Position numbers and translations under genes: made by a program. The notes beneath the pieces were generated by a model. The model saw nothing but the letters and a program-made list of their open reading frames with translations, had not been told where the DNA came from and made no database searches. From the NCBI RefSeq assembly GCF_943734655.1, contig NC_071354.1:45979544-46043543 (forward strand): DNA of 64,000 nt, given 5' to 3'. Below are positions 36,606 through 50,100 of the stretch, piece by piece. This DNA comes from Sabethes cyaneus. Lineage: Eukaryota; Arthropoda; Insecta; Diptera; Culicidae. Numbering within the stretch: position 1 is the first letter of the stretch; every line of letters starts with the position of its first letter.

Positions 36606-38555
36606 ACCTAAAATAGTCTGCCGTTTTATTTTAAAACATCTAACCTCGCAAACGAAACCACCGATATCTCAATCACAATCCTGACGCTTGTTATAAAACA
36701 TTCAATGGCGGCACGATTGGCCTAACTAGTTTGATTGAAAATTCATGTTCAGTTCAGTCACAGTCCTCCAAAACTAATTTCGTTTCGCTGTTTCGCATGC
36801 TACCTCGAATCTATTAACAGAAGTAGGATCTGCAAGGATTTGTTACAAGATAAACAATTGATTAATTGTGGAACGTCTACAGAAACGCTCTATGAAACAA
36901 GATGCGAGAGAGAATCTTATATGCCGGGTCGAGAAAAGTTATATCTCGGCCATTGCATAGCAACTTTTGTCTTCAAACCACTTGTAAATTGTCGGAAAAG
37001 CTTTTTTTTATTTGGAAAACGAAGAGGTAAACAAAGCCTTTTTCCTGATTCGGATCCATCAGCCTCCCTTGAAAGGGAATACCCCAACTTCAACAACCTG
37101 GTAGAGATAAGTAGGTAGGTTTATTGTTAATACAAGAGACCGTTAATGTTATTTGACCACCCAGCTGAAAATATAGATCAGCTGAAATTGCACAAAGAAC
37201 CATCAGAATGAATGATGCTTGGGTGTAGCAGATCATTCTGGGTGTACATTTTTCGGTGATCTAATTCTTTGTGATGATGTGCATGGCCACGCCCATGCAG
37301 GTCAATTTGGGAGGGAAAGGAATGTTAGTCCGACACTTGCTGCTTCTAGAGACCGAGGAATCCTCTGCATCATCCACAAGTGTCACAGGAAGGAGCTGTT
37401 GTTAGTGAAAAGGATATGATCTGGATCCACCGAGGCAGATGGTGCGATCACTGTCATTCAAGCTCATGTATGATTTGGGGATGTGTTTGGTTACGTGGCC
37501 ATTGCGAAACAGGTAGTGAAAATCCGAAATACCAATATAAGAAAAAACCATGAGAAATTAGTTTAGCGCATCTAGAGAAGTAAACATTTTGAATGCTATC
37601 TATGTGGTATGATTGGGCTGATGAACTTGCAAGATCTGTAGCTAACTTTTCAGTGGTTTTTGATGTAGAACCTCCTACACGAATTGCGATTTCTAACGAT
37701 TCCTTGAGGGTCCCCGAGCCTCCACTTGGCAAACGCTGTTACACACAACTGTGACAAACGTGCTTTTTTATGCCAGAAGGGCATTGGGTTAAAAGGTCAC
37801 TGCGACAGTCTTAATGATCGTCATACCCATTGATGGAGTTGACAAACGTGCTACGCGAGGCACAACGCACAAATGCACCATGCCTTTTTTAAATTTTAAC
37901 CCGGAGCCTAATTTCCTATACTTTTCGACTAGTTTATTATTAGATTAGCAAGTTCAATGCAAGTTCAATGCATATTGTTAGCCCATTCCCTAAGGTAATT
38001 TTGAAAACAAAAAGTCAGGATAGCAAACGGAAAAGACAATTGAACCGAAGCACCCAACATAACTCTTACCATCCTAAGTCGATTGATATCCCAAGGATTG
38101 GCTCGGTCTAGCACGACCGGAAGTTGTGATAAACACGGTAGACGAAATGGAACGGTTCAACAGGAAGAAAAATTGTTGAAATAATAAATTACAGACGAAA
38201 AGTTAACGCTATAAGGCCTGAAAAGGTGAGATGGTTTATAATAAAATTATAAAGTGAAAACCTTTTACCATATTAAATTCACTGAATACTTTGTGTAAAA
38301 GAAGAAAGGGTTGCTTCGGGTATATGTCAGTGAAGCACTGGATGATGGAGTGGATTACCAATAGGATTCCTAAAGACTTGATGCAAATGTGACGCGCTCT
38401 TCTGGCAAAAAAGTTATCACGTTGGTTAAACTAATGCAGCAAACTAAGTTTTAAGTGAATTTTCATTACTACAAAATGCGCACAAGTGCGTCTCCTTGCG
38501 GGTCCGTTCGATATTAGGGAGAATATTAGTGTGAAACTTGTTAAATAATCAAATT
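36606..38555. other. Region without recognised genes
   Basis: Open frames of 92-127 codons at 36735-37118 (plus) and 37454-37732 (minus) have no recognisable domain. No repeats were identified. Confidence 0.3.
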
Positions 38556-38559
38556 TGGA

Positions 38560-38712
38560 TCTACTGTATATCTACCAACATACATTGACAAGTACTTGAA
38601 CACTTTTTCGGCCACATTTATTCGCTTGGGTCATTCGTGACTTCTGCAGGGTTGAGATTTGAACCCGAGTCCTCGGCATGAGGGGCGTTAATGCTGATCA
38701 CTACACCAGGAT
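38560..38712 (-). repeat. tRNA-derived SINE
   Basis: On the minus strand a box A-like TGGTGTAGTGATC (38708 downward) and box B-like GGGTTCAAATCTC (38666-38654) lie about 40 bases apart, as in a tRNA-type Pol III promoter. A tRNA-like core is followed by unrelated sequence with GAATAAATGTGGCCG. The core cannot fold into a proper tRNA, so a SINE head is more likely than a gene. Confidence 0.6.
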
Positions 38713-38942
38713 TGGCTTAAGTTCTGTAAATATGTGTTTCGGGATAGCTAGGTTAGCTCCAAATGGCATTCCATTGTCGTTGGTAGAGAAGCAATGAATC
38801 ATATCATCCAACACAATAAACCATTAACAAAGGGAACAAACACGTGGCTGGTTCGTAGAGTAATCTTTCAAATAATTGATGCGACGGGAACTAAATTAGT
38901 AAGAGGAATAAACCCTTTTGTTTTATAATTTCATCATAATGA

Positions 38943-40008
38943 TATGAAAAATCAGAGGGGTTGTGTACAAGACACGACCGCATATATAGGTGACGCAGGA
39001 CTACGTAAGTCTCTTTGTAGTGATAGTGGCATGTATTCATGCTTGTAATCATTCGATTCTTCATGTATAGATGCTATATGCAACATATATACATGCTACA
39101 TGCGTTGTATGTAACATTTATCAAAGTAGTAACATTGCATACGTTCAATTCTCGAAAGATTGTGCATTTGAAAACAATTTAACAAAATCAAGAACACAAA
39201 CTATTGCTTACCTGCTACCTTACTGAAATTAAAGATTGTTTTTATTATCCATGGTTTCCCACGTTGAAGGGATTTTACCAATTCAATCCTATTTCATCAA
39301 CAGCACATCTTTTCACTACACTTCTGATGAAACGGCAAGCATGTGTATTCATACAGAGTCGTATTATAACCGAACAGTATAGCTGTAGCACATTTTTCCA
39401 ACACAGATATCAAGTTCGCCGAGGTTTAATCGTCTCGCAGTAAAGAATTTGCGATCTGTTGGGACGACGAACTTGTGTCATTTTTTCTGGCACACTTCTC
39501 TAACACAGACATCAAATTGGACTTGGTTTAATCGCGTTCGTAAGAAATCTGTTGGCACGAGGGGGCTTTGTTACTCTCTCTGGCGTACTTCCCAAGCAAG
39601 GACATCAAAATGGTCTAGGTTGAACCGCGGTGTTAAGAAACCTTGTTGAAATGAGGGAACTTTGTCACTTGTTTTGACTGACTTCCCAAGCACAGATATC
39701 AAATTGGTATAGGTTTAGATCATCGTAAAGAATCTTCCAACCAATCACGAAGCGAGAATTCTGGTAAAACATAGGTTCATTATTTTCAATTTTTCAATAG
39801 TACAACATCAAAAATCCATACTTTTCTTCGTTTGGGTCAATTCTTAGAAGATTTTCCGATCGATTGGTGTAAGAATATTGAAAATCGATCGGAAAACCGC
39901 TGAGCTATTAGTGCTCAAAACCTTTCATTTTTCGTGACGCTCGCATTTTTCGATTTTTTGGAATGACACCCTATCTCAAAACTTGCCGTAAGACGTAGTC
40001 CTACGTCA
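38943..40008. mobile_element. 1 kb dispersed repeat, copy 2
   Basis: This is the same element as 7537-8566, in the same orientation, with near-terminal inverted repeats at 38991-39006 and 39993-40008, four diverged tandem units (about 39390-39735), and the identical hairpin at 39852-39896. It retains about 30 bases (around 39238-39275) lost from copy 1, so it is the more complete copy. Confidence 0.8.
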
Positions 40009-40009
40009 A

Positions 40010-41014
40010 AAAACTTAACTTTGAAAATTATTTTATTTGTATTAGGTGACACTACGGTACTTCGAAACCCAAATAATAATCCTACCAATTGCACGATAAA
40101 TGATTAAGTGACTACCATGAATTCTTCGCAAAAATAATAATTTTGTCTTATCGTTAAGCAGTAAAACACCCAAAAATAAACCCATGTTCCATGGTTTTAA
40201 GTGATTCATCAAACCGATAACTTAATCTGCGATTCTTGAAGCGCTAAAAACCGTACCAGAGCAATTTTGCAGTCTCTGGCAAGGGACTTTCCCTCGAACA
40301 CACATACAGCAGCATGCGTCAAAAACGTAACCACCGTTTTTCATACCGCATCGCATCTTCTCCGGCCAACCCTTGCACAGCGAGGAATCGGTATCGGGTG
40401 AACTGAACCGGACATGTAAGCGTTAAAACAGCAAATAAAACACAAAAAAATCGCTTTGTGTTGAAAGAAAATGATCCGAAATGAGGCAAACGTGACGGAA
40501 AGGTAGGTGCGACTGGCTAGCGCAGCGCGGGCGCAAGGGCGGGTGGCATCGCCATCCCGCGTCCCATTCCAATCTCAGCTCGGTTCGGTTCATAGGCAAG
40601 TGCGATGGGTAAGTGGATTTAATTTCTCTTCACTTTTCGTACACACCGCTCTACGGAACGGAAACCCAACTAAACACACAAATACACCGGCGAAATCCAC
40701 TGAACATGTAAAACATCCAGATAAAGATTAATAAAATTCGTGCGCGAAGGAATGGCTCGCTGATACATCGAGCGTTGATTTTACGGGGCTTATTAAAACG
40801 GATTCCAAAGCGATGATGATATGGGGTCACCAATTAAGACCAGGTTTGATAGAATTTCAATCATTGGACTGCTCGAGTCTAAATATATCATTAAATCATT
40901 AAATTTTTTACAACCTACGAGTTGTATTCATAATTTGTTTAGGTTTCTTCTGAATCTTTCAAATACATGGTATTATTTAGGATCTGTGAATAGTTGCCTA
41001 ACATCTTTATTAAT
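40010..41014. other. CpG-rich patch and spacer
   Basis: 40480-40610 is clearly GC-rich, with CGCAGCGCGGGCGCAAGGGC, and contains donor-like GATGGGTAAGT at 40604-40614. It could be a first exon of a plus-strand gene, but no coding continuation is recognised. Confidence 0.3.
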
Positions 41015-41650
41015 TTCAAAGCACCATACGATTTAGTCGATCGAAACCAGTTGTAACTGGTTTAAAACATTATAACATAATGCGTTCCAATTTTAGTACA
41101 TAGTACAAAGCTACATTGAATCGAGTGAGGTGTTTCGTGCGCATCTCGGGACATTCGTAAGTTCTTTCGAGATGCGGCGAGGATTGAGACAATGTAATGG
41201 CTTATCTTGCGTGCTGTGCAACGTCATTCTTGAGCGGGCGATTCGACTAGGGGGCATCGAAAGGAGAGGCACGATTTTCACCAAGGGTAGCCAACTCCTA
41301 GGCTTTGCAGATTACTTTGTTATCGTAGCCAGGAGCTTTGCGACGGCGGGGGCAATCTACGCAAGATTACCTACGAATTGCCGAAACAGAAATGGCCGAA
41401 ATAAAAAATGGCATAATACCTAGAAGGACCTGGAAGGAGCATCTAAAACTAAATGCGTCGAAGACAAAATAAATTAAACAAAGATGGTCGAAAGAAACAA
41501 ACGCGTACCTCGTGCGACGAACTAGAAGTGGTAGATGACTTCATGTATTTGGCATCGCTGGTGACCGCGGACAACAAGACTAGTAACTAGATCTAGCGGC
41601 GCATTGAAGCGGGAAATCGGGCCTGCTTTGCCGTTCGCAAAACCCTGCGA
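41015..41650 (+). pseudogene. RTE RT fragment (family C), first copy
   Basis: It reads FKAPYDLVDRNQL (41017), then FRAHLGTFVSSFEMRRGLRQCNGLSCVLCNVILERAI and a damaged catalytic site (LGFADYFVIVA replacing FADD), then VDDFMYLASLVTADNKTSN with a stop, and AGNRACFAVRKTL. These are RT and C-terminal pieces in order, with frameshifts. Confidence 0.65.
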
Positions 41651-41711
41651 TGCAATTACTTCGGTAAAAATGGGGATTCGTAGGGCAGTAACAGGCGGGT
41701 TTTATGGGGGC

Positions 41712-42125
41712 CCATGAATCAAATCAAATTTAAACTCTCCGGCAAATCCTCCAAAAATGTCGGGAATACAACGTGCCCACGCATCCTATTTTCGAGGATT
41801 TCAGGGCGGCATACGATACAGTCGAGCGCGAACAGCTATAGCAGATAACGCACGAGTACGGATTTCCGAACCAACTGACGCGGCTGATCAAAGTTACCCT
41901 AGAGCGAGTGATGTGTTACGTGCGTGTTTCGGGGGCACTCTCGAGTCGTTTCGAATCGCGCAGAGTGGTGAGCTGTCCTGTATGTTATTCAACATCGCTA
42001 TTGAGAGTGTAATCCAATGAGCGGGCATCGAAACGAACGATCCTCAGCTAGAGTAGCCAACTCCTAGTCTTTGAATCATTATTAGAAACCTTGGGACGGC
42101 AGAGGCAATCTACGCCAGACTAAAA
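41712..42125 (+). pseudogene. RTE RT fragment (family C), second overlapping copy
   Basis: In broken frames this reads KCREYNVPTHPIFEDFRAAY, DTVEREQL, HEYGFPNQLTRLIKVTLE, YVRVSGALSSRFE and LLFNIAIESVIQ. It covers the same RT part as the fragment ending at 41650, so the region was duplicated or hit twice. Confidence 0.65.
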
Positions 42126-42229
42126 ACGGAGGCTTCGATTAAAGAGCATTCGCCGCCGCACAAAGCTGACGATGTACGAAACGCCAATCAAACCGGTGGT
42201 CCTCTTCGCAATTGAGACAGTAACTTTGT

Positions 42230-42630
42230 TTACGGAAGAGATACTTACATTTACCGTATATGAACGAAAGGTGTTGTAGACTATTGTTGCGGAGTGGAGT
42301 ACAAACGGGTAGTGGAGATTGGCGAAGGTGTATGAACCACGAGTTACAGACACTATTTGGAAACACCTGGCGAATGTTGGGAGACCATGGTGGGCCGGTC
42401 ACGTCACAAGGTTGCCAGACGACTGTGCAGTGAAATCCGTTCTCTTCAAGAACCCCTCCGGCACCATGAATAGAGGAGCACGTGCTAGACGGCTCGATCG
42501 GGTTGAAGCCGACTTGCGTGTGTCGAGACGCTCAACGAATTGGCGAAGAGTAGCCCAAAACCGAGTACAGCGGAGAGGAATTCTTGATACGGCAAGAGTC
42601 ACCTTGGTAGAAGTAAGAAGTTGCTGAAAT
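42230..42630 (+). pseudogene. RTE C-terminal fragment (family C)
   Basis: The frame at 42319-42627 reads WWAGHVTRLPDDCAVKSVLF, then ARRLDRVEADLRVSRRSTNW, the RTE C-terminal region. It matches the fragment at 23115-23720 and shows what that fragment looked like before the MITE inserted. Confidence 0.7.
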
Positions 42631-43819
42631 AGTCTCTCCTCCGAAAACGCATTAAACATAGGTTTTCATTACTGATCGATATCAGAACAAAATTCAAAGT
42701 CTGATTTTAGCTCAGTATGATTCCTCTTCGTGACAGTCCGATTTCGACCCGGAAGACCAGAATTACCTATATGAAGTGCAGTGTTAATATAATATAAAGT
42801 GCACAATTATACGATTTAAATGAGCAGTTCCGAATTATAGTGGTCTATTTACATTATAATTCTATACAATTATTTTCACCAAACCAAGTGTTCTCATGTG
42901 CAGTGTATAAAGTGATTTAACATGAGAATACATAAAAATTCCAACTTTTGTTAAAATATGTGATTTATTCACACCAATATACATAGACCACTATGATTTC
43001 ATATATAATGTACCTGAAATCCCCAAAACGTTCCGTAATATAGTGGTCTACATCCATTAGATTTGTAAATGATCAAAATCTCCTATAAAACGGGTATTGA
43101 TGAAAGAGTATGACGACTGGGTATGGAATATTGTGTTCTGGGTCCATTTTGGAATCAAAGATGGCAACTTCCGGTTTTCTGAAAATGACCGTATATGCGG
43201 ATTCGAACAAGAACGTATCCAATAAGGATGGTCGCGAGTGATTCCATTAGGGCGGTCGAACGTCTTTATTGGAGTCTATGTAGCAAATGGAAATTAACTT
43301 AATTAGTTCCAACATGGAATAAGACGTAATCCTGACCGGACTTGAAGGTGGTATGGTAAATAGCGCAGAATTGTCTTACTACGTGGCGCTAGTGTATATG
43401 TAATATTTTTATACAGGCTGTATCTTGCACTACTGATTGTCTAGAAAGTTGTGGTCTTCAAGGTTATTCAAATGACTGCCAACTGTGAGTTAATATGAAA
43501 ATAGTACAGAATTGTCTCACTACTACAAGTTGAGAAATAGTTAACTTCAACGCTCATTTTTTTCTCTAGCAACGTTCACTGCCTGTAAAAAATCCATCTA
43601 CCATCTATTAATGCTACGTCTTAAAATGCCAGAAAAATCCAACCAACTCACTTAATCTATTGGTCTCAGTCACGTGAGTACCAGTGCTACCAAGTATTTT
43701 TTATTTCGATTTAAAAACTAAATTTCTAATTTTTTCTCCATCAATACTATTTGATCTCAAGAATTCCAACTCCATCATATTTCCTAGATTTTTTTAATAT
43801 AAAAATCACTTAAACTTTT

Positions 43820-43874
43820 TTAACAGTATTGCCAAATTCCAAAATTAAAACTGAAAATCTGGCAACACTGTTAA
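43820..43874. repeat. Short inverted repeat
   Basis: Arms TTAACAGTATTGCCAAAT (43820-43837) and ATCTGGCAACACTGTTAA (43857-43874) are complementary with two mismatches around about 19 bases. It could be a tiny MITE or solo terminal pair. Confidence 0.5.
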
Positions 43875-44476
43875 GGAAAATTTTATTATTTACTGCATAC
43901 ACGCTTTCACAATAGGGCAAAATATTTTACATTGCATAGAGACTCACTGCTTCATGGAAAAATAATTTTGCACTTGGTTTTACATGAGAAATTGGAGGCT
44001 GCTTGCTTCAAAATGTAGTCTGAATAAACAAGGAATACGTCGTGACGATAAGTGTTATGTAAAAAAAATCTGTGGAATACGATGGAGTCGCAATTTTTGA
44101 GACCAAATTACGTCCATTGAGATATAAATCTTAAGTTTTCTAATCGAATTAAAAAATATTTGGCAGCACTGGTGCTAAATATACCTATTTATATGAATTC
44201 CTTGGACAATTTTCTTTGAAAATGTGAAAATAGTATTTAGTATCTTTCTAGACTTGATATTTCCGGATATATAAGCAAAAGAAAATTAGCGGATTTGACG
44301 AAAACAAAGCTTTTGCTGATAAAAGGGGAGACTCCCATAGAGGGAGAGGAAGTCCAATCGGCACCAAACTTAGGATTTTTGCTTTTTGATCCAGAACGAA
44401 CATTCTGACCGAATTTGGTAAAATCCGAGAAGGTCGATTACACGGGTTTCGGACACTTGGCGTGGAATGACTCAAA

Positions 44477-45272
44477 TCTATACCTATAAAAATGGATTTC
44501 TGTCTGTCTGCCCGTATGTTCCTTATAGAATCAAAAACTACTAAACCGATCGGCGTGAAAATTTGCATTTTGGGGGTTTTGGGGCCATGGAAGATTCTTA
44601 TGACGGTTAGAGACCCCTCCCCCACTAAGAAGGGGGCTCCCATACAAATGAAACCCAAATTTCTGCATAACTCGAGAACTAATCAAGCAAATGCAACAAA
44701 ATTTGACATGTGGGAACCCCAAGAATCCCCTTTAAGAGGGAGGGCTTCCATACAAATGAAATACAAATTCCCTCAAAACTCGAGAATTAATCAAGCAAAT
44801 GGAACCAAATTTGGCATGTGGGTGTTTTGGAGCCATGAATTTTTTCTATGATGAATTAGGACCCCTTACCTGTTTAGGAGAGGGGCTCCCATACAAATGA
44901 AATGCAAATTTCCTCATAACTTCAAAATTAATCAAGCAAATGGAACCAAATTTACTATGTGGGTGTTTTCATAAGCAATTTTTTTTCTATGGTGAATTGA
45001 GACCCCTCCCCTCTTTACCCTCTTTACCCTAACCCTCAAAATGGTTTGTAATGATGGCGAATATTTAAATGCTACCCGCTTTATTTTATCAGGCTAAGCA
45101 ATGGGGGGAGTTATTTTCTACTTTACTGTGAGGAAAATTTGTATATTAAAACACCCATGAACTCCCCAGAAACTTGCAAAACTCGAGATTGTAACAAAGG
45201 TCATCCGAGATTCACGATTTATGTACAACACAGTTTAATTTGTGGCAATACGAAGTTTGTCGGGTCAGCTAG
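44477..45272 (+). mobile_element. Helitron-like non-autonomous element, 796 bp
   Basis: It starts TCTATACCTATAAAAATGG directly after A and ends GGGTCAGCTAG directly before T. That fits Helitron rules (5' TC, 3' CTAG, insertion between A and T, no TIRs or target duplication). Three diverged internal units near 44637, 44748 and 44883 share CCCATACAAATGAAA and AATCAAGCAAATGGAACC. There is no Rep/helicase coding. A longer relative lies at 60738-61803. I did not confirm the expected 3' subterminal hairpin, so the class is likely, not proven. Confidence 0.6.
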
Positions 45273-46060
45273 TATAATATAAAAATTAACTATGCCTGAC
45301 CTCGTTAAAGGTCAAGACAAAACACAAGGTTGGTCATGTAAAATTGTGCGGTGGTCACTTTAAGAATTTTAACAAAAACTGTGCTGGCAAAAAATTAAAT
45401 AAAAACATTTTAACATGAAAAAGCTTTACTTTTTGAGCATATTAGAAAAATGGACAAGCATCACTGCGAGGGGGACTGATTACTTTGGACAAAACTTTGG
45501 AAAATTGGATCTGAGGACGAAAGGAGTAATTATATTAAATTTAATTGAAATCGGAGATGATGTGATTACTTGAGATTTATTAGACTTTCGCTTCTCAATC
45601 CCTTTCACACAGTACAAATACTGTCAATTTTTACATCGTTTTTGGTTACTTTTGGAAATTTTCAGTATTTTGGATTTGAATATGGCTTTAAAAAACAATA
45701 GTCAACTTACGCTTATTAACTACTTTCTCATAATGTCTAAATTATGGGAGTTTTATATCAATCTCTGTCACAAGTAAGTCCCATGCACATAGACCACTAT
45801 AATGCGGAACAGAATGGTCATTCCAAAAAAGATGTATTTTGCGTGTTAGGAGCCACCAGTCTAGTACAGACTTTTTAAGTCATTTTCCATACAAACTACA
45901 GAACTACAACCATACACAACTTTGAAACTAAATATCCGATCAATATCGAAGAATCCAATAAATATTGATAATGACCAATTAGGCTGTACTGTAAGCTTTT
46001 CCTATTCATTTCAGAATTGATCATATCGGTTCAGTCGTTGTTGAGAAACGTTATCTGGTT

Positions 46061-46979
46061 TAAAACGAGTCATACGCACATTAATTAAATTCTAAATTTC
46101 GAAACGCAATAATATGTACACAGTAGATCATGTATCATGTTCTATTTCATTTGACCACAGGTGAAATCATTGAACGAAAAGATGCCCGATAATTAAGGGG
46201 GGACCCTTCTCTGGAAGACCGAAAAATAATAGATTTCCGAAAAAAAATTTCACATGCTAGAATTATAGCTAAGTGTTGGGATATTTTGGTTATTGGTTAA
46301 GGTATATTTGAAGATATATTTTGTATTTTCTGGATGCCAGAATAGTGACTATTCCGCTGGTGGCAGGTGGGCGCCAGTCGGCCTCGAGGCAAGACGCTGA
46401 TTTAATAAGCCAGTCCTCGTATGTTCGAATCTTTGGCAGGTGGGCTCGGAAATGCCCTCTAGAAAAGAGTTCCTTACAGGCGGTACGTGCCGGGACCCAA
46501 CGGAGTATCGTATAACGGATTTAAAGGAAGATTTTGAAGCTTTAGGTCAATACCTAAATTGTTACGCAGCGGTTTTTGAAAATTCGAAAAATTACTAAAA
46601 TGGCAGCAATTTTTCCAAAAGAAAGGTGTTTTTTCATAAAAAATCGCCAATTAAGAGCTCATAAAAAATTGAAAAATTGAGATATCAAAAAACGGCTGCG
46701 TAACAATTTAGATAATTCATTTTTACATGCTGAAAAAAATTTAGAATACGTACCACCAGGTAAAGAAACGTGGTTTCGGGGAAAACGCGTTCAAAGTTTC
46801 GTACAGCTATGGACTTCCCTTGAGGTGACTCCACAATATTTGCCGTACGTTTTCAATGAGATCAGATATCAAAAAATCCTTTTGGCATGGCATTTCTAAA
46901 GGCATAAGTGTCTCGAAAATGCAAAATAAATAAAATCCGATTTTTCCGACTTTCCAGAGTTGGGTCCCTCCTTAAAATA
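46061..46979. other. Unassigned spacer
   Basis: No gene is recognised. A box-B-like TGTTCGAATCT at 46430 hints at a tRNA-derived repeat, but the matching box A is unconvincing. Confidence 0.3.
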
Positions 46980-47160
46980 AATGTTATCCTTGCGAAACCA
47001 TAGCTTTTCCGGAATATTTTCTTCTAATGCCAAAAATCCCTGACTTTAAATGTTACTTCCTAGCATACGCTGACTTTTCCAGATTAAAAAGAATTTCCCT
47101 TACATTTTCTGGTTTTCCTTGATCTTACAGGTAATCGACAACCTGGACGTCTTACGAGAA
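46980..47160. repeat. Copy of the CCCTGAC/GTCGATTACC repeat end
   Basis: This matches 52435-52565: both read ATGCCAAAAATCCCTGACTT, then CCCT.AC.TTT.C.GGTTTT, then TTACAGGTAATCGACA.CCTG. It is probably an end fragment of the element inserted at 51497-52565. Confidence 0.6.
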
Positions 47161-50100
47161 GGTAGGGTATCATTCCAAAAAACTTTCATAATTCTAAAAC
47201 TGTTCGTTTTTTTTCGATTCATTGATTTGAAACCCTACGTTTTCCCATACACCGTGTAAATTGACGACAGAGTGTAATATTGCGATTCTCTTGATGGCAG
47301 TGGAGACGAGGTGCTTACTCAAATCGAATGAATGAGCGGTGAAGGAGTAAAAATATTATACGGTGATCACAATGTCGGAACGTGTTCGTATGCTCGACAA
47401 ATATGTGTGTAACATATTTGTCGATTTCAGATTTTTTAGTGAAGTAAGTAGCTAATTTTACACTTGTATTCAATTCCGCATACGTTACAGATGAAGCATT
47501 TTGTTAAATTTTTACACTTCAAAATCGTCACATTTCCGCCCAGTGCCGTGACCGTTCGACAATGGAACTCGGAAAAAGAGCGCGCGCGGGAGCATGTTTG
47601 CTTCTGGGCAGGGTCCCATCACAGTCTGAGGTTACTGGCTACAAACAGCGTTGCAAAGTGGCCGCATTGCAGAAACTGATGGCACAGCAAGTATGTGTGG
47701 CCAAAGACGCTACCGTACCGTCGTCGCTCGCTGCAACGAAAAAGGCGGAAATGGAGCCAGTTCAACGCGCTGCACACTGTTGATAAGTGTGATCCAGCGT
47801 AGTTGGCACAAGCGGCCACGGCGGCGGCGTCGGCAAATGAGAGCGTCAGTGGCGTAAGCAAATACCGGTTAAAATTAACGGTTAATCTGCACACCCACCG
47901 CGCTTACCCCAGAATAAGACACCATCATCCCTGCTGTAGCAACGGGAATGATGCGGATGTATATAAGCAAACCGAGATGTAGCCGCTGCGTGTCCAACGT
48001 GTGATCTGTGCCGTGACGCCTGACCGTATCGACAAGCAGGCATATTTTTAATATTAGTCAACAGTAGTAGTACACCAACCACGCACCCCAATCATCATGA
48101 AATGTACATATTTCTTGATGTTCTCGAAATAGAGTGCATACTGAGGAAAATTTATCTTCATACCGTACGATATGAGTACAAAGGTTAAAAATAGCAATGC
48201 TCAGGTACTGCTAACGAGTGGATGACTATATGATATGATCATCCTGGTTAAGCTGTCTCTTCATCCGTTTCGAAATAAAGTTGACTCGCTTTTAATTATC
48301 GAAATCGGAGCGTCCAGAGTATTACGAAATTAGAGATTTTTAATGATATTGTAATAGCGCAAGGGAGTAGGTCACCGTAGTTAAAATCACGGAATTCACT
48401 TTAGGTTACTAATTTCTCACGATCTGAGCTTTCCGATTGGAACATTTTACCATTATGTGGTACAATACGAATAGTATTAACATTTTATTTTACGTCAAGC
48501 AATTACATCTTGCCCACGTAAAATCTCTTTGTCGGCGATCCGCAATCGCTTTATTATTTGCTGCATCTTGGCAATACGACTTTGTAATTTGTAATTGTAA
48601 TAGACTTCTTTACGTGATTGCAGCATCGTACGAATCTAAAAAGTGCACATCGTTTTACGACGACAACGTACACAGTGGCAGTCCTTCAGGTGCAATGATG
48701 CGGGGTGCAGAGAAGCGGTACAATTATCCGAGGCAACAACGGAGAAGTCTCTTGGTTATTTAGGTACTGCCGAACGTCTCTAATGCCCTCTGTCCTGCTC
48801 GAAGTGGCATAATGGCGCTGGCGCCCATAAAACGCCAAAATGGAAAGAAACAGACGAACACTGTGGTGATGATGTTTTTACATAATCATTTCCATTCGCT
48901 CTCAATACACCCCCCTACCGCCAGGGGCAGGCAGGCAGATAGTGTCACTGTGTGTCTTACACGGCAACCCAACCAGCCAGCAGTTTATTTCATTAGGGTT
49001 TTCCATTGCGCGCGCGACACTGGTATACGTATAGATTTTACCAGTAAGCGCAGAAGAGAAAGGAAATCATTGCATCCGAAAAACCGTGCCGCAAAACATA
49101 CATACAGGTAAATATATCTCTGGTAAAGCATCCGAAACAGCACAGCACCGAGAAAATGCGCTCAGGTGGGAGATGGCTCTTATGCGTCGCCGCCGTTTGC
49201 GAGAGTTCATTGATTTTTTAGCCTTCTGGCCCAAAAGGTTTTCCCACATCAAGCATTGCCGCCACCCACCCAACCCACGCAACCCAACCGCCCTTGCGAA
49301 TAATTGTGACGTACGTTTAATGTGCATCGCTTTCTTAAAGCACAGTGCAGAAAGTGCAGTGACCATTTGCACTAAATTTATTGTGGCTTCTGATCCTGAT
49401 ACGGAATTATCTCCAAATTTCAGTAAAATATGAAATGATTTAGTGTAGAACAAGCCGTTGTTTTGCTGCTACACATCATTGGGTTTCACTTCAACAGGAG
49501 AAATATCTGGAGGCTTTGTTTTCGCTACTATTGGAGTTACCTTCTGACATGCTACTATTAGGGTGACAGAAAACTGCAAAGAACCGATTTTCCATTAGAA
49601 TTTTTGAAAGACATTAACCATCGGAAAAAAGTAACTTAATCTGTAATCGCGTCGGGCATCTGCTTAATTGTGTCCGATTGAGCTATAATTTTATTTTAAA
49701 AGAATATTTTATTTTTGAAATTTAAAACTTTTTTCGCTACCCACGTAAACTTTGACGCCCTAAAGTGTCTACATGTATGACCAGACCATGCAGACGCGGT
49801 GAACGACCGTCCTAGTGGCGCAAAAAAAGAATGTAATTTTGGTGGGGACTACCCGTGCCGCCGTCAGTGATGCATGACGTAAGGCTTTTGGAGATTATAA
49901 CTATATTTGCATAACATTGGTCGGTACTATGGAACGTAGGTACCACTCGTTTATTTCTTTTCCCGTAAGCTTGCTTTTAGTATGAACCAGTTGTCGGTCA
50001 AAATGTAATCGCCGAAGTAATTATTGCTACATATGCATTGCAATCTTACTGTTACGAGAACGATTTTAAGTTAAAGGGCATCAAAAGTTAAGAAACTTTA

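Larger units (their letters stand above)
42635..46060. repeat. Composite dispersed repeat, larger copy
   Basis: The left part (42635-42780) matches 51890-52095 (shared ACGCATTAA, GTAGGTTTTCA-type phrases, AGACCGAT and GAATTA..TA), and the right part (45830-45995) matches 52260-52400 (GACTTTTTA.GTCA, ATATCCGAT). Between them this copy holds extra material including a Helitron-like insertion and the hairpin at 43820-43874. The phrase ATAGACCACTAT recurs in both orientations (42840, 42985, 43035, 45790), suggesting an internal repeat. Class unknown. Confidence 0.5.

Noticed and set aside
38654..38708. A genuine tRNA gene
   Set aside because: Box A and box B are present, but acceptor and anticodon stems do not pair, so a SINE head fits better.
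40480..40614. CpG-rich first exon with donor GGGTAAGT
   Set aside because: Suggestive, but no coding continuation or second exon could be recognised.
44630..45000. Repeated units that could suggest a CRISPR-like array
   Set aside because: Units are diverged, over 100 bp, not separated by uniform unique spacers, and belong to the Helitron-like element in a eukaryotic genome.
46321..46515. Possible tRNA-derived SINE or tRNA
   Set aside because: A box-B-like sequence is present, but no acceptable box A or cloverleaf stems could be drawn.
47960..47968. TATATAAGC as a promoter
   Set aside because: No initiator or coding exon can be tied to it; TATA strings are expected by chance in AT-rich DNA.
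49067..49453. Overlapping open frames of 128 (minus) and 115 (plus) codons
   Set aside because: They overlap on opposite strands, without motifs, splice context or recognised relatives.
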